Positions 11,469 to 24,382 of a stretch of DNA of 64,000 nt are shown piece by piece. The stretch comes from Cyprinodon diabolis (taxonomy: Eukaryota > Chordata > Actinopteri > Cyprinodontiformes > Cyprinodontidae), in NCBI GenBank assembly GCA_030533445.1, contig CM060064.1, positions 6,617,879-6,681,878 of the forward strand, given 5' to 3'. Position numbers and translations under genes: made by a program. A model generated the notes under the pieces. That model did not search any database and was not told the DNA's origin. It was given only the letters and a program-made list of their open reading frames with translations. Position 1 is the stretch's first letter; each line of letters starts with the position of its first letter.

Positions 11469-12067
11469 AGCCTCTTTCCCACTGAAATTAGCAGGTTAAA
11501 GCTGGTTTTAAAACACGCTTCGACTCGCTAACAATCGACTCCCTTCCCATTCCCCACCAAAAAAGCGGGGTCGGACCCCTGCTGGGAAGCCACGTGGCCT
11601 CTGTTCCCCCACTGTGCCATGTTTGGTGACGCCATCAAGCTGGGTTAGGTTTGATGATGTCACCAAAGCGACAAAAATCAGGAAAGTAAACAATGGAGAG
11701 CAACATGGAGGGGAGCCAAGACGTACTCGGAGCGCTTCATTGTTTTGTTCTTTTATCCATCTGAATCTCTCTAACCACTGCTAGGTCAGGTTAATCAAAT
11801 GCAGGGAGAGTTGCTGTGGCTTCTTATATCAGACGCGACTGCCGTGATGTTGTGACATACGTTCAACTCATTCAATGGTATCATGTTAATTATCGACTAG
11901 ATCCGGGTCGGATGTTCCCACTGCATGCAGAGCCGTTTTAAGATGATTTTAACCAAGGTTGCTTGCCAAGTCGTTTCAAGCATGTCATCAGTGAGCCTTT
12001 CCCACTGCCAATTAAAGCCGATTGTTTGTAGGCTTAAGCAGGTTTTTGGGCCAGTGTGTAAAGGCTA
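11469..12067. mobile_element. Possible DNA element with AGCCT-rich ends
   Basis: The left end aagcctctttcccactg and the right end (inverted) agcctttacacactggccc are similar, and agcctttcccactg recurs internally near 11994. The target duplication is unclear and there is no coding content. This could be a hAT-type MITE. Confidence 0.35.
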
Positions 12068-12129
12068 TTACTGTCTCCTCCCGGTGGGCTAGAGCAATCC
12101 GTTATTCTGTGCTAGTTTGCACCATTTCC

Positions 12130-12410
12130 CTTCATGTCATTTTAATTCAATTCGATTCAATTTATTCATCAAGCACTGATACATAACATATTTCCTCAAA
12201 GGCACTTAACAGAGACAATTCAATTAGATAATTCAGTCAGATTGGTTCACAGTTTTCTATCTAAGGAAAACCAGTTGATTGCATCGACTCATTGACTCTT
12301 CAGCAATTCCTCACACCAAGCATGCCTGCAGCGACAGTGGAGAGAAAACACTCCCTTTTAACAGGAAGAAATCTCCAGTAGAACCAGGTTCAGTGTGCGA
12401 CTAAATGTAT
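12130..12410 (+). repeat. Dispersed fish repeat, copy 1
   Basis: It contains the widespread fish phrases aattcaatttattcat, caaaggcacttaacagagac, aaggaaaaccagttgattgc, and the end aacaggaagaaatctccagt...agaaccaggttcagtg. Related copies occur at 18715-18900, 20860-21015 and 54290-54460. The class is unknown to me. Confidence 0.6.
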
Positions 12411-15400
12411 GTGCTCTCTTTTATGCATTTTGTGTTGTAGCATAACTTATGTTAGCAGAATTTTTTTTTGTTTGCAGCACATTTGTATTCAGAGTGTTTG
12501 CACTTTTCCTCTCTACTTTCTTTGATTGCAGTATTTTTCTTTTGTAGCGTTTGTCCTATGCATGTTTCTTTTTTATGTTGGGCTCATTTATGTATTTGCA
12601 GAGCGTTTGCATGTCTCAGCCGCCATCTTAAACGGCCCTGAAAAGGCGTGTTGTGAATCAGTGGTTTAGGAATAAACTGAGTGAACTGAATTGATGGGAG
12701 AATATAATCTTTAATGCGAAGATAAGTATTTTCTTAAGATTGCATCACTGAAAACGTGTTTCTTCTTCCAAAAGAAAAGTCTAATAGATAATAAGAGAAA
12801 AGTGAGGGACGAAGAGAAAAAGAGACAAGGGCAAGTGAGATCAGCCAGGGTGGGCCATAAAACACCAGAACACCTGGCTTTGCTACAAAAATTGTTAAAA
12901 TACGAGAACACTGCAAGATAGTGGTGCGTGGCTACGTGACAGGAGCAAAAATGTCCAAGTGAGACCCCAAAACGACCATAGCTGTTAAAGAAGGTCTCAG
13001 ATGTTACATAGCTGACGAATCAAGGAAAAATACATCCTTTGACAGCTACGAGTGTTGACCTGTGATTTGGGCGTGAGGTCGAGAATTGGTTTTGACCTGT
13101 AGCCGGTAGGTTGCTCCAGTACATGGCTGCGAATAAAAGTCAGCGCTATGAGCAATATGATAGCATGGGTGAGGTAACTCCACCAAGGGTCCCAAGCCGT
13201 AAAGTGTTTACTGATGGGCTTGGAAGGGCTTCAATATTGGGAGATGAGGAGGGAATAAAAGTATGAGAAAAAGTGGATGGGAACATGACTTGGCTTTAGT
13301 TTGAATGGAAATCTGACAACCTGGAAATGGCAACAGAGGTCTGCTGGCTGCACAAACTGTAAGACAGAAAAAAAGGACTGTTTTGATACAATTATTATGA
13401 TTAATTTAACGAGGAATGTGGCTGGCACATTCAACACAAATAATTGGCATCAATTGCTTTCTGTCAGATACCAGCCAAAGATAAGCAATAAGAAAATCTG
13501 ATGAAAGTGAAGAATGTGAGATTAAAAAAAAAAGAAATATATATGAAATAAACCTGGAGAAACAGATCTCTCATATCAAAGTAGAAAGCAGGCTTATATG
13601 TAGAGAGAGGCTTATAAAGCAGGGTGTGAACGACAGAGAAATAACGCTGCGGAGGGATCAGATTTGTTTTCGATATTCCAAAGCATCATGGGACTTAAAC
13701 TAACAGCCCAAGCATTTAACTTCCATCTGAAATTGATTTTTATGGACTCCAACAACACTTTGCAGGACAATTTAACCATTAAAGAAATAAAATCCTCATT
13801 CTTATCAGTGTCACTATTTTTATAACCTCCCCAAACCTAATTAGGAGTGTTTGCTACAATTTGCTGAGGCGGACACTTTGGCTGGGTTTTTTATCACCAT
13901 GCTTAGAAGTTAGCTAAGCTGTTCTGGCAACATAACTGTTTCTTATTTTATCTAGTTTCACAAATCATGTCCATCTTAAGAACACACATTTTATATTGCA
14001 CAAACACATGATGGAATAAGTCATGACAGAACCAGCCTGGAATCGCATTCTTCATCCATGATGACATCTGGCTCATTTGGACAATCTTTCATCCAAAACA
14101 TCCTTGAAAACGCAGAGGTCATTTTGACTCACCGCTAAAAACGAGATGTGGGATTGGCTGTGCCAATATGCCAGATTGCCACTCACAGAGTGTGTGAGCG
14201 AGAGTGAGGTAAGAGCACAGCTTAACCGTTGTCGATGATTAATACAACTTGACTTACTGACTTACTGCGAGCAATTACGGCCATGTCTTTTCTCAAGCTT
14301 GACTTTCTCACACTCATCGTGGAGCACTCGGGGGTCCTGGAACATGTGCATACCATACACACGTACGTACACTGCGCACACATGCCGCAGAGCCTCAGCC
14401 CACCCTCCGCTCAACCTCAAAACCACAAAGGGTTAAATATAATCAATCTTCTTTAACAATGCTGTCAGGGAAATGTCTGAGAAGGCCGACAGCAACGCTC
14501 GCATAGCTGCTGCGCACTGATGAAGGTGAGTGAACCTCTGAGGAGGACATCATTCCTGTGTGCCGTCAGCTAATGAATGTGACACACTTAAAAACAATCT
14601 GTTAGAAACATGCTGGCTTTTTATTTTGATTTCTCTGCAAATTATGTTATATAATCGGATCAATAACTGGATCCATGCATGCTTATGGAACTGTCTCAGG
14701 AAACAAATGCATGTCTTCATCAAGGATACACATAAAGGAATGTTCTGAGAATAACTTGCCGTTTTTCTCAAATGTTTTTTATTTTCTTACATTTTCACCA
14801 CTTTTTCTTTTTTTTTTTACAGATTGTTTGCTTTTCTAATTCAATTTTTCAAATTGATCTTTTTAGATGGAGTTTTAAACTTTTCATTCTTTTTCAATGT
14901 ATAGATCACATGTCTTTCCTTCTGGAATCAGGCCTTATGACTACCGGTCTGCATGGACTTTAGCAACAACATTTTATTGGGCTTAATCCTTTAAAGGGCA
15001 AGTTACCATCACATGCATACCCCTTAAAAATGGAGTCCCCCCCGTCCCTCAGTGAGGTCTAGAAGCCAAAGATCTATATCCAGCCATTAAGCAAAGAGGC
15101 TGCTAGATGGCTCTACATCTTATTTTGGCATTTGACCAATTAGATGAGCCCTTGAATGACATTTTTCCTACTGAAAATAAAGTTGGAAAAAAAGTTAACA
15201 ATTCAAGACAAAAAAGGTAAAAAGCTAATTAAAAAGTTAGTACGCCTAGTTAACAATTATATTTAGGTATATAAACTAAAATTTGCACGTGCAAGCATTA
15301 ATGCCTCTAATGTTATATTGTACCAAAAATAATGTTTTTCTTTCACTCTGAGTGTTTTTCATTAATTTCTTATAGAAGCACTTTTATTATATTTCTTACT

Positions 15401-15797
15401 ATATTCAGCAAGTCTGCGTTTCTTTTTTATTACGTTGACATACATTTTTAGCATGAAAATATCCAAATTTTTTTATATTACAAAGGTAAAAAGTTCTTAT
15501 CCTGGATTACAATAACGCTATTGGCTTGAAATTTAGATTTTCAAACTATTTCACTGAGTGCCCTATAAAGGGTTAAAGTGAAGATAATGTGACCTGTAAA
15601 ATGCAAATTGGAAAAAATGAAATCAGTAAAACTCAATAAAAAGAATAAAACCTGAAAAAAAAATAGTTAAAGAGAAATAAAAATCTATGAAAACAGCAAA
15701 GTTATGATCTAAACCTCAAAGTGTCATTTTTGGATTTTCCTTTCATTCCATATGGTGCACATTTCTGCAGAGAACCCACCAAAACCAGCGAGCCTAC
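12411..15797. other. Unassigned sequence upstream of the exon-8 donor
   Basis: No conserved VPS13B exon, RNA gene or clear transposon was found in this stretch of the downstream intron. Open frames at 12711-12916 and 14550-14963 lack splice sites and similarity. Confidence 0.4.
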
Positions 15798-15959
15798 CTG
15801 AGCTGACTTATGGGATCTCCAGCTGTACTGGTGGCTGTGGAGGCTGGCCAGCAGTATATTCTCATCCGTGTCCACTTGGCCAAAGCGCAGAGTCTCATTT
15901 GTGTCATTACAGATCACATAGTGACTGTATAGCAGCTCCTCTGCATCCTGTTTCCCGTT
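15798..15959 (-). CDS. vps13b: VPS13B internal exon (eighth visible, 162 nt)
   Basis: The acceptor is ttctttttcag and the donor is CAG|gtaggc. The exon is symmetric (phase 0 to 0, 54 codons). It begins NGKQDAEELLYSHYVICNDT and continues ETLRFGQVDTDENILLASLH and SHQYSWRSHKSAQ. The FGQVDTDENILLASLHSHQY stretch is, as far as I recall, essentially unchanged between fish and mammals, and it marks the start of the VPS13 adaptor-binding (VAB) side of the protein. The following exon, expected to open with a segment like LLHICIEGWGNW, is not present down to position 1. The downstream intron therefore exceeds 15.8 kb. Confidence 0.96.
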
Positions 15960-16858
15960 CTGAAAAAGAAAAAGAAGGGTTATTCATTGCAGTATGGGCT
16001 GCCATACTTTAAATCAATGAAGATTTAAAAAAACATGTATTTTGTTTTCTTCATTAATTAAAGCAAATTGAATTCCAGGTTTTGACTATAAAAAGGAAAA
16101 AATGTGAAAGATCATAGTCCTGTTTCTAGTTCTCTACTTTGTACGTAGACTCTTGGTGCCTGATCTTCAAATATTCCATATAAGAGATGCTAAATTGCTC
16201 ATGCAGTTTTTTTCTTAGTAAATATAATAATTGGGTATGTTGTGGGTAATCTACAAATATTACAACACATGCAAACCAGTTTTCTGTTGGTTTTTCTTCC
16301 TTAAGATTTTTCTACTATTGTCATTTCAGATCCATATAGGCTTATATGTGCACAACATATCTCTCCAATTTCTGGCAAAATGACTCCTTCTTTGCGACGA
16401 TGACCACAGAAATGGTTGCATGTAAATTCAAACCTTGCTTTCGAAAGTATTAAAAAAGACACAAAAACTTCAGAGATTCTGATTTGGAAAATGTGTTTGC
16501 ATGTGGTAAATTTTAATATTTGCATGTCCTCCACCCATGAATTTGCAGTTGGGACATTAGAATATCATCTGCATATCAATGAAGGGCTCCACACATAAAA
16601 AGGTTTGCACACCTTTATACCTTCTTTGAAGACCTGCTCTGTTTGTTCAAATGTATTTGCACATTTAAAACCTTCTAAAATCAGAAGGGCCAATTAAAAT
16701 TACTTTTACTGGCCTATGCTGAGCCTTTGTTGACTTTGGGAGAAGCAGCTCTTTTGAAGGACCTGGGACAATAGAAGTAAATACAGATATTTAGTGTAAT
16801 GTTGCTTATTTAGGACATGTTTTGCTATATTTATTAGCCCTCTGAAAACCAAAAGGCC

Positions 16859-17787
16859 TTAAAGGAATAGTACACCCAAAACATGATTAGCCTTCATTTT
16901 CTACTCACCCCCATGCTGAACAACACTCTGGAGTACTTTTTTGATATCTCAAATGCATCTGGAGATCTGGGAGGCTTCTTGCTGTCTGCCGACATTCAAA
17001 TAATGGAGGTCTATGGTGCCCGAGGCAGAAAGGTCCATAAAAGTCCACAAAAAATGTGTCAATATTCCTCCATACTGCTCCTCCAATGTATTCCAAGTGT
17101 CCTGAGTGGGTAGCGTCCATAATTTACTCGAAACGAAGTCATTTAGAATGTTTTTAGAGCATAAACAGTAGTGTATAGGATTTCCTAAAAGCGCGCGCCT
17201 GCGAGTTCACGAGCCTACGGAAACCGCGGCAGACCAAACCAGATGAAAGTGCGCATTCAGCTCGGCAAAGAACTCATGCTCTTCCTCAACACTGAAGTCC
17301 TCAGACATTTTTCTTTCGTTGTTTCTTTCTTTGCACAGGTAAACAGCAAATTTCTTCTTCTACGCTTGCATTATCAAGAGCAGACGCTGATGCGCACTTT
17401 CATCTGGTTTGGTCTGCCACAGTTTCCGTAGACTCGTGAACTCGCAGGCGCACGCTTTTAGGAAATCCTATACACTGCTGTTTATGCTCTAAAAACATTT
17501 TAAATGACTTTGTTTCGAGTAAATTATGGACGCTACCAACTCAGGACACTTGGAATACATTGGACGAGCAGTATGGAGGAATATTGACACGTTTTTTGTG
17601 GACTTTTATGGACCTTTCTGCCTCGGGCACCATAGACCTCCATTATTTGAATGTCAGCAGACAGCAAGAAGCCTCCCAGATCTCCAGATGCATTTGAGAT
17701 ATCAAAAAAGTACTCCAGAGTGTTGTTCAGCATGGGGGTGAGTAGAAAATGAAGGCTAATCATGTTTTGGGTGTACTATTCCTTTAA
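16859..17787. mobile_element. Palindromic TTAA element, copy 1 (398-bp arms)
   Basis: The ends read TTAAAGGAATAGTACACCC and its inverse, with TTAA at 16859-16862 and 17784-17787. The arms 16859-17256 and 17390-17787 are inverted copies of each other and differ at only a few positions. They surround a 133-bp spacer. TTAA targets fit piggyBac- or Kolobok-type elements. The 71-codon open frame seen in both arms (starting MDATHSGHLEY or MDATNSGHLEY) is shared only because the arms are copies, and it has no recognisable domain. Confidence 0.8.
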
Positions 17788-18049
17788 GAGGACTGAAGAC
17801 TGGTCTTAATGTGGCTGACACCCGTTTTTAACCTTAGAGAGTCAGTTTAGAGGTATGGTGTGAATTAACTTAAGGTTAAGGTTAGAACTTACTGATAATG
17901 GTTATGGTCAGGGTAAATGTCAGGGTTAGGGCTAAATGTATATTAGCTGCGACATATGAATCAAGATGCTATGACGGAAAACATTTGATTGACAGATGAC
18001 GGTTGATATATGATTGGCTGAATGACTACCCTATGACTTTAAGTAAATG

Positions 18050-18420
18050 CCTCAAACATTTGGACAGGTCTAAAACAGATATTTGTTTACTTTTGTACAC
18101 AATGTTAGTGTTTACATGTAAGGTTTCTGCACCAAAGGGAGCAGTAGCTTCTCCTCTGTGTTACATTCAAGCCAAAAAGCACAAAAAGTAGGCAAAACGA
18201 GGGAGAACCTCGATTAAGCTTTTAAGCTTTGTTTTCAATTTTAGGTTGCAAAGTCACATTATTTGAGTTTTTTTTCATCAATACCCCAGTTACTCAATTT
18301 GGCTCATATATTACTCATCCTGCTCATGTATTGAGCAAATGGTTTTTATTTGTGTTTTACTCATTACTTGTTTTTTGCATAATTAACTAGCAAATAAAAT
18401 AGTTTGTCTGTATATACAGT
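18050..18420 (+). repeat. Duplicated intronic segment, copy A
   Basis: It shares ordered blocks with 21118-21366 and 21783-21895, such as tttctgcaccaaagggagca, cattcaagccaaaaagcaca, gcaaagtcacattatttgag and ttgcataattaactagcaaa. This copy is uninterrupted. Confidence 0.75.
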
Positions 18421-18714
18421 GTGTGTCCACATATAAATATATCTATATATGAGAGCTGAGGTCTTTTTTTTTTTTTCTCCTGCATCTGATGCCACTGTCG
18501 CCCTAATAACTGGTAAGCAAAAGATCCACTTCCAGCTGTAGGTTATCATGTTAGAAAGTAACAACCCGTTTGAATGTGTTTTCATAGAGCAAACTAAGTC
18601 CAGCCCTACGGTATCATGAAGAAAACTGTCTGAAAAACAGCTGCCGCTCACTCATATGTTCATTCCATTAAAAAAAACATAAAAAAAGGAAGAGAACAGT
18701 GTGTGTAAACTCTC

Positions 18715-18900
18715 CTGCAGTAATTCAATTCATTTTATTTATATAGCACCAATTCACAACACATGTCATCTCAAGGCACTTTACAGAGACCATTCAATCA
18801 GATCTTCCAATCAGGCTGGTAAAAAGTTTATATGTAAGGAAAACCAGCTGATTGCAGTGAAGAACACCAGGCAGTACAATAAGCACAAGAGTTTAACATT
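18715..18900 (+). repeat. Dispersed fish repeat, copy 2
   Basis: It contains tttatttatatagcaccaat, tcacaacacatgtcatctca, aggcactttacagagaccat and aggaaaaccagctgattgca, matching the family at 12130-12410. Confidence 0.65.
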
Positions 18901-20859
18901 GCTGTTAATATGGGAAGATCCATTTGAGCTGCTGCAGACTCAAGCCACCTGATGGGGGCGCTCTTGCACACCCTCTGTTTAGCTCCTGATGCAGATAAAT
19001 GCAGCTCATACTGCTTCTCAATAATTACTCAAACATGCTAAGAGAAAATTCAGAGATCTGGCAAGAGCTTTGTGCAGAGAAAAGGCAGCGATGGTTAAAA
19101 GAGGCTGGCAGTAAAATCTCAGAGCCTGACTGCCAAGCACGTTCAGGATCCTGGGGTGGTTGATTAGATCGAAAGCGGATGGGAAAGTTTACACCGCTTA
19201 AAGAACGAGTGATGATGGATGTGTGTATGTGTGTGAGCGTAAAAGAGTAAAATATAGATGGGACAGCTGCAGAAGTGAGTTTAAAGGCATTTCCAGTTTT
19301 ATAGTGGAACTCTATCTGTGCCCCTTTTTTTGCATGTGTCACTGCGATTTACAAACTTCCTGCAGCCATCTTAAGATGCCATCGCTAAGCCCGCTCTCAG
19401 ACCGTATCGTCTTTCCGCTCTGATTCACAAGCTAATGTGATACACTTATCAGAAAGCTCCTTTTTATAATCATACTCACTCCTTAAGTATGTAGGGGCTT
19501 AAACTGGATAAACACTAATACAAAGAAACTTAAACACTTAGCTCATAAATCTTGTAAAAGAGCACACGATGACAGCTTCTTCTTCAGACACTGTCCTACT
19601 TGGCATCAAAGCATCCTCTTACTCTAATCCACCTAGACTCCAAGCCATAGCTGTTTGGCCCCTCATAAAAATGCTGAGCTACGGTAAAATGTCTGGAAAA
19701 CTGATTGTAAATAGCGGCCGAGACAAAACGCAAATAAAATAGGACCCTGTGGATGCTACAGTGACATTGTAAAGGAGAAATCGAACCCTGTTCTTCTGCT
19801 TCTCCACAGAAACGCCTAAAGCATCAGACACCTCTGCTACAGCCAGAAACCCTGCTCTGCATTGTTTTCTTTCTGGTTTGCAAAAAGAAAAACAGAGAAA
19901 AACAGAGAACTATTGAAGCACGGAGAGAGTGGAGAAAAATAAAATTAATTGATAAAATTATGGGGTGGAAAATTCCTTTGTCTCAGCTGGATACAGAGCA
20001 GCCTGGGATTGTTCTGTGGGAAAGAGTGGTGGAAATACTACTGGACTATTGTGTGGCTTTCAACCAAAGCCACTTCCCTTGAGTTAGGAACCAAAGGGAG
20101 CAGAGACTGAGAACGGCACCTTGGGACCAAGTTGAAAATGGAGGCATGGGGTTGTTGGGGTGGGGTGGGGTGGGGGTGGGGGGAGTCTGAGGCCACAGGG
20201 TGGAAGGAGACGGAGCAACAAGAACAATCCCTGCATTTTTCAAAAACGGTCATTTCAACAAATATCTGGACCCAATTGTTCTCCACTGCATCTGGATGAA
20301 GACCTAAAGGTTACGATAAAACAGGACGGTCTGCTGTGCTTTAATGAAATTGGATGAATAGTAAACTGACATTAATAAGAATTCGTTTTGTGCAAATTGA
20401 TGGAAGCTAATTATTATTATTTTTTTTAAATCAAGAGTTGTAGATTGTTTTCATTACCATGGAAAATATGCAAAGCGACTATATGTTAGGATCATAAAAT
20501 CTGTGTTTTATTACTTTTTATTGCAATCCCTCTGGAAGAGGTCCATCTCTTGTGTTTGTAGTGGTCTGTTATGACTCTGGCTGGGTTAGAAGGTTGAAGC
20601 AGAATTATACTTGAGGAATCTGCTTTGTTTCAGAGCTGGCCCTGCAGGTCACTCAATAACAGGACTGCCTGTTAGCCTTGACCCCATGAAAAAGGAGAAG
20701 TATTGCTGAAAACTGAAATTCCTCATAGAAGGACAGAGCTTTTAAAGTCTCTGACATTTTATTTTAAAACAAGTGGTCTAAGGAAGAATATTTTATATTT
20801 AGAGGTCATAGCTACAACTTTGCAAGCAAATGTCTGCTGTCATCACATGCTGATCCAGG

Positions 20860-21015
20860 AGGGGTGAATCCTCCAAGTCAACCAGTCGATGCAACCAGCT
20901 GGTTTTCCTTTAAACTCTGAATCACTCTGGAACGCTCTAATCGATTGTTTGTGTAAAATGCTTTAAGATTACATGTGTTGTGAATTGGTGCTACAGAAAT
21001 ACACTAAACTGAAAT
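20860..21015 (-). repeat. Dispersed fish repeat, copy 3
   Basis: The family lies in reverse orientation: ccagctggttttcctttaaa, then atgtgttgtgaattggtgct at the other end. It is older and shorter than copy 2. Confidence 0.6.
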
Positions 21016-21117
21016 GAATTTGGCATGAAAATAAAAACGTTTTCATCCACTTAATGGCTACAGTGCAGCAGAATAAAAGCATGCATTTTAATGAAGAAAA
21101 TACTTTATATAAATGAT

Positions 21118-21895
21118 TGCCTTATACATTTTGACAGGTGCAAAACATATATTTGTATACTGCTGGTTACCATGCTAGTGTTTACATGAAAGGATTCTGC
21201 ACCAAAGGGAGTAGCAGCTTTCTAACATTCAAGCCAAAAAGCACAAAAAAAGAGGCAAAACGAGGCAGAACATCGATCAAGGTTTTAAGCTTTAATGGAT
21301 ACTTTAAGTTGCAAAAGTCACATTATTTGACTTTTTTTATCAATACACCAGTTTCTCACTTTGGTTGTGTATAAAGTTGTTCTGAATTATCTAAGTTAAG
21401 AAAGAAAAAACAACCTTCAACAGAGGGGGTGGATGTACAATGTAGCTATTGAGTTAATCCTTTCCCGTTATCATGGCAGCCCCACCCCTGTACAGGAGAG
21501 TGGAGGACCTCGTCTATTCAGCAAGGCCAAGAATCCCCTTTAAGGACCTTTCAGACACTTAGATGGGAATGGCATTGCAGGCTAACAAAAGAAGCCAAAC
21601 AACCCCCATTCCAAAGGGGCGGACCCCTTCATCTACTACTGTATAAAGCCTCAAACTCTACGCTATTTCTGAAATTTTGAGTTGAAAAAGCTTCCTGGAT
21701 GGGAAGCGAAACGTCTAGTGGAGTTTTTAATTTTTTTGGAAAGACTATGACCTGGATGACTGAGAAACTTCACCATCACTACCACATCCTGCTCATGAAT
21801 TACAATATTTATTTTATTAGTATATTTTACTCTTTGTTTTTTGCATAATTAGCTAGCAAATAAAACCGTTCATCTGAATGTACAATAACAACAGA
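21118..21895 (+). repeat. Duplicated intronic segment, copy B, interrupted
   Basis: It matches copy A in two blocks (21118-21366 and 21783-21895). The 416 bp between them have no counterpart in copy A and carry the Penelope-like remnant. Confidence 0.7.
21420..21782 (+). mobile_element. Penelope-like 3' remnant inserted in the duplicated segment
   Basis: It includes ggtggatgtacaatgtagct, a CCCC-rich middle, and the family end gaaaaagcttcctggatggg, agcgaaacgtctagtgg, gactatgacctggatgactg and agaaacttca. The end phrase recurs at 62205-62225. I associate it with fish Penelope-like elements from memory only. Confidence 0.45.
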
Positions 21896-22149
21896 GGTAG
21901 GCCACTACGCATGCGCGCATGAGGTAAAAAAGGAGGTAGCTGAGACAGTTAGAAGTGTAGAAATAAGATAGAAACAGGATAAATCTCCTTTATTTTCTGA
22001 TCGGAGCCACTGGAGCAGATTGACCGGAACTTAGAGCTGCTGTAGATCAGTTTATTTATCTTTCACCATGCCAAGCTTTTGCTTTAGCAGGAGGCTTTAC
22101 AGGATGATCAGGCTACATTTAATGTTCACCTTCTAACTTTCTGATACAG

Positions 22150-22450
22150 TAGTAGCCAATCAAAATTTCCCCAATTTCCTTGATGTGCCCTTTGCTGGTC
22201 CCCTACAATTCCTTTTTAAACATCAATATTTGTACTAAAATATTCTTTCCGTCATGATTTGTGGACAATAAGATCTAAAGAGAAGCGTGATCTCTTGGTC
22301 AGAGCCTCTAATTCAGTGAGAGGGAGGGGTCAGAGTAAAAAAAATATGCAAGAGGGGGTCACTCCTGTGGCTGGAAGTTGAAGGGGATTTCTCTGGGAGT
22401 TGCAGGGAAGTGGGCATTCACTGGTAAGGGCCATTTTTAACAGCTGCTAC
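22150..22450 (-). repeat. Unclassified dispersed repeat (related to 55590-56275)
   Basis: It shares gctggtcccctacaattcct, ttaaacatcaatatttgtac, taaaatattctttccgtca and gaaggggatttctctggga with the inverted and interrupted copy at 55590-56275. Confidence 0.55.
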
Positions 22451-22480
22451 TGTAGCTCTGTGGTACTGCCAGCAGATGGC

Positions 22481-22853
22481 ACTAGAGAGGCACCAATCTA
22501 TACCTGGATCAGATATGAGCTCCGTTTTTGATTAATTAGCTGGATCAGATATCGGTGATTGGAATTTGGAGATTGCACTTTCAATGGAACTGTTATCTCC
22601 TTATTTCTTCTGCTTATTTGTTAATAGATAATATAAAAGTGCATTAATATCGGTAGTATAAATGAACGATTAGTTCCTTTTTTTTTTTAACAATGTTTAA
22701 ATCAAGGCTAAAGCCTTCAGTCACATGGCTAGATACATGGTTAATTCATTTAACAGCTGAATAGGATGTGTATTAAATATCGCAGACAGCTAAGCCCAAA
22801 CATTGCCATCAGGTTGGATCTGAATAAAACTAGATTGGTGCATCTCTATACGA
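22481..22853. mobile_element. Small DNA element with gagatgcaccaatct ends
   Basis: agagaggcaccaatcta at the left is mirrored by tagattggtgcatctct at the right (two mismatches). The interior is AT-rich with no open frame. The target duplication is not clear. The ends resemble hAT-type MITE termini. Confidence 0.5.
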
Positions 22854-23092
22854 CACAACGTCTGTTTAAGTCAGGTCATCTGAAATTCTATTAAGGCTCA
22901 AAAAGGACTACTTAAACATTATCAGGAGTCTATGACCTTATTTTATCAGGTGCAAAGGGTTTTTGGTGACTATGCACCTTTAATGAAGCAAAGGGGTTCA
23001 GAAGCCATGCAGAGGTTTTGCTTTTCTTCTGATAAATTAAATATTAATTAAAAACAAGAGCGGGCAACTGTGAATGTGCTGCATATGGTCAG

Positions 23093-24382
23093 CAGTGTTG
23101 GGCACGTTACTTTGAAAAAGTAATTAGTTATAGTTACTAGTTACTTCTCCCAAAAAGTAACTGAGTTACTAACGGAGTTACTCCACAATAAAAGTAACTA
23201 GTTACTAGTAAAAGTAACTATTGCGTTACTTTTGCGTTTCTCGCCCCCGTAACCCTCACCACCCAGCCCCCACCTTCTCTCTGTGCGTTTCCAAAGCCAG
23301 CTGAATAGAGTGGATGACAAAGACAAGAACCTGCAGAGAGTTTTGCATTTATTGCAACTCAACATAAATGACATCAGGGGGGAACGCCATGTGAAGTTTT
23401 TTAACAGGGCATTCAGATCTGTTGAAATTAATAACTGGGGATGTCTAATTCTGAAATCCTGTGTGTTTGGGTTGTTATAGATACTGCAACATCTATCTAT
23501 CCATCTATCTATCTAGATCTATACTCTGTGTGTGACATAAATATGGATCTCCATCCCTGCCACAAAGGCCATCAAATAATGTTTAAAATAAAAAATACAG
23601 TAGGTTGAAAAGTCAGAGCATCCATCCATCCATCCATCCATCCATCCATCCATCCATCCATCCATCCATCCATCCATCCATCCATCCATCCAGATTTCTC
23701 CCTTTCTCCATATAGGCTATCATTTGATCGTTCACGCTCTCCATAGTTCTCCTGTGGCGCGAGCACAGGGCGACTGTTGCGCGCCTTTAGCGAGCATGCG
23801 CGTTTCCGTGCCGCCTGCGCTGTGCGGAGATGCAGAGGAAACCGTATCTGATGGGGAAACGCAGCTCGACGTAACACCGGTATTTCCATGTGGAAAACGC
23901 TGTTTTGCTGCTGGAGTCATCCTCACTCTCCATCTCTCTGTGTGTGCTGTACGTTAACACCCACCAGCAGAAACACCCACCTACCCAACTGACAGACGGA
24001 ATCTCACTATACATCAGCCATTCTCATCCTCCCCTCTCTCATGACAAGGCGCGCACCTCTGGATGACCTAAAAAATAATCTTTAATATCTCTTAAACAAA
24101 AGTAGCACAAACAATATTTTTTTCTGCACAAATCTGCACTAACGTTGCACTAACCATTCAGTCTATTTGCAGAGTTTTTTGACGTGGGTGGGGTGTCAGC
24201 TTCACGCAGCTGCGCACGAGTCATATCATGAAAAAAGGTTCATGTGCGACCCGAGTAACGCGCAGTAACGGGGTGTCTGCAATGGTAACTGCATTATAGT
24301 TACAGTCAAAGTAATTAGTTAGATTACTCGTTACTAAAACAAGGTAACGCCGTTACTTTCAACGCCGTTAGTCCCATCACTG
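23093..24382. mobile_element. hAT-type element with perfect 8-bp target duplication
   Basis: The left end is cagtgttgggcacgttactt and the inverted right end is cagtgatgggactaacggcg. The element is flanked exactly by ATGGTCAG at 23085-23092 and 24383-24390. An 8-bp duplication with CAGTG.TGGG ends fits hAT. Subterminal gttact repeats are abundant. The interior holds a CATC array and a GC-rich, CpG-containing patch at 23740-23880. No transposase core is recognisable. Confidence 0.8.
23619..23692 (+). repeat. (CATC)n tetranucleotide array
   Basis: About 18 uninterrupted CATC units lie inside the hAT element. This is the same motif, on the opposite strand, as the large ATGG array at 37865-39070. 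A shorter (ATCT)n stretch lies at 23492-23516. Confidence 0.9.

Noticed and set aside
16905..17741. Repeated 71-codon frame (MDATHSGHLEY...) as a possible conserved small gene
   Set aside because: It recurs only because it lies in the inverted arms of a transposon. Its frames in the arms are mirrored copies and nothing suggests expression.
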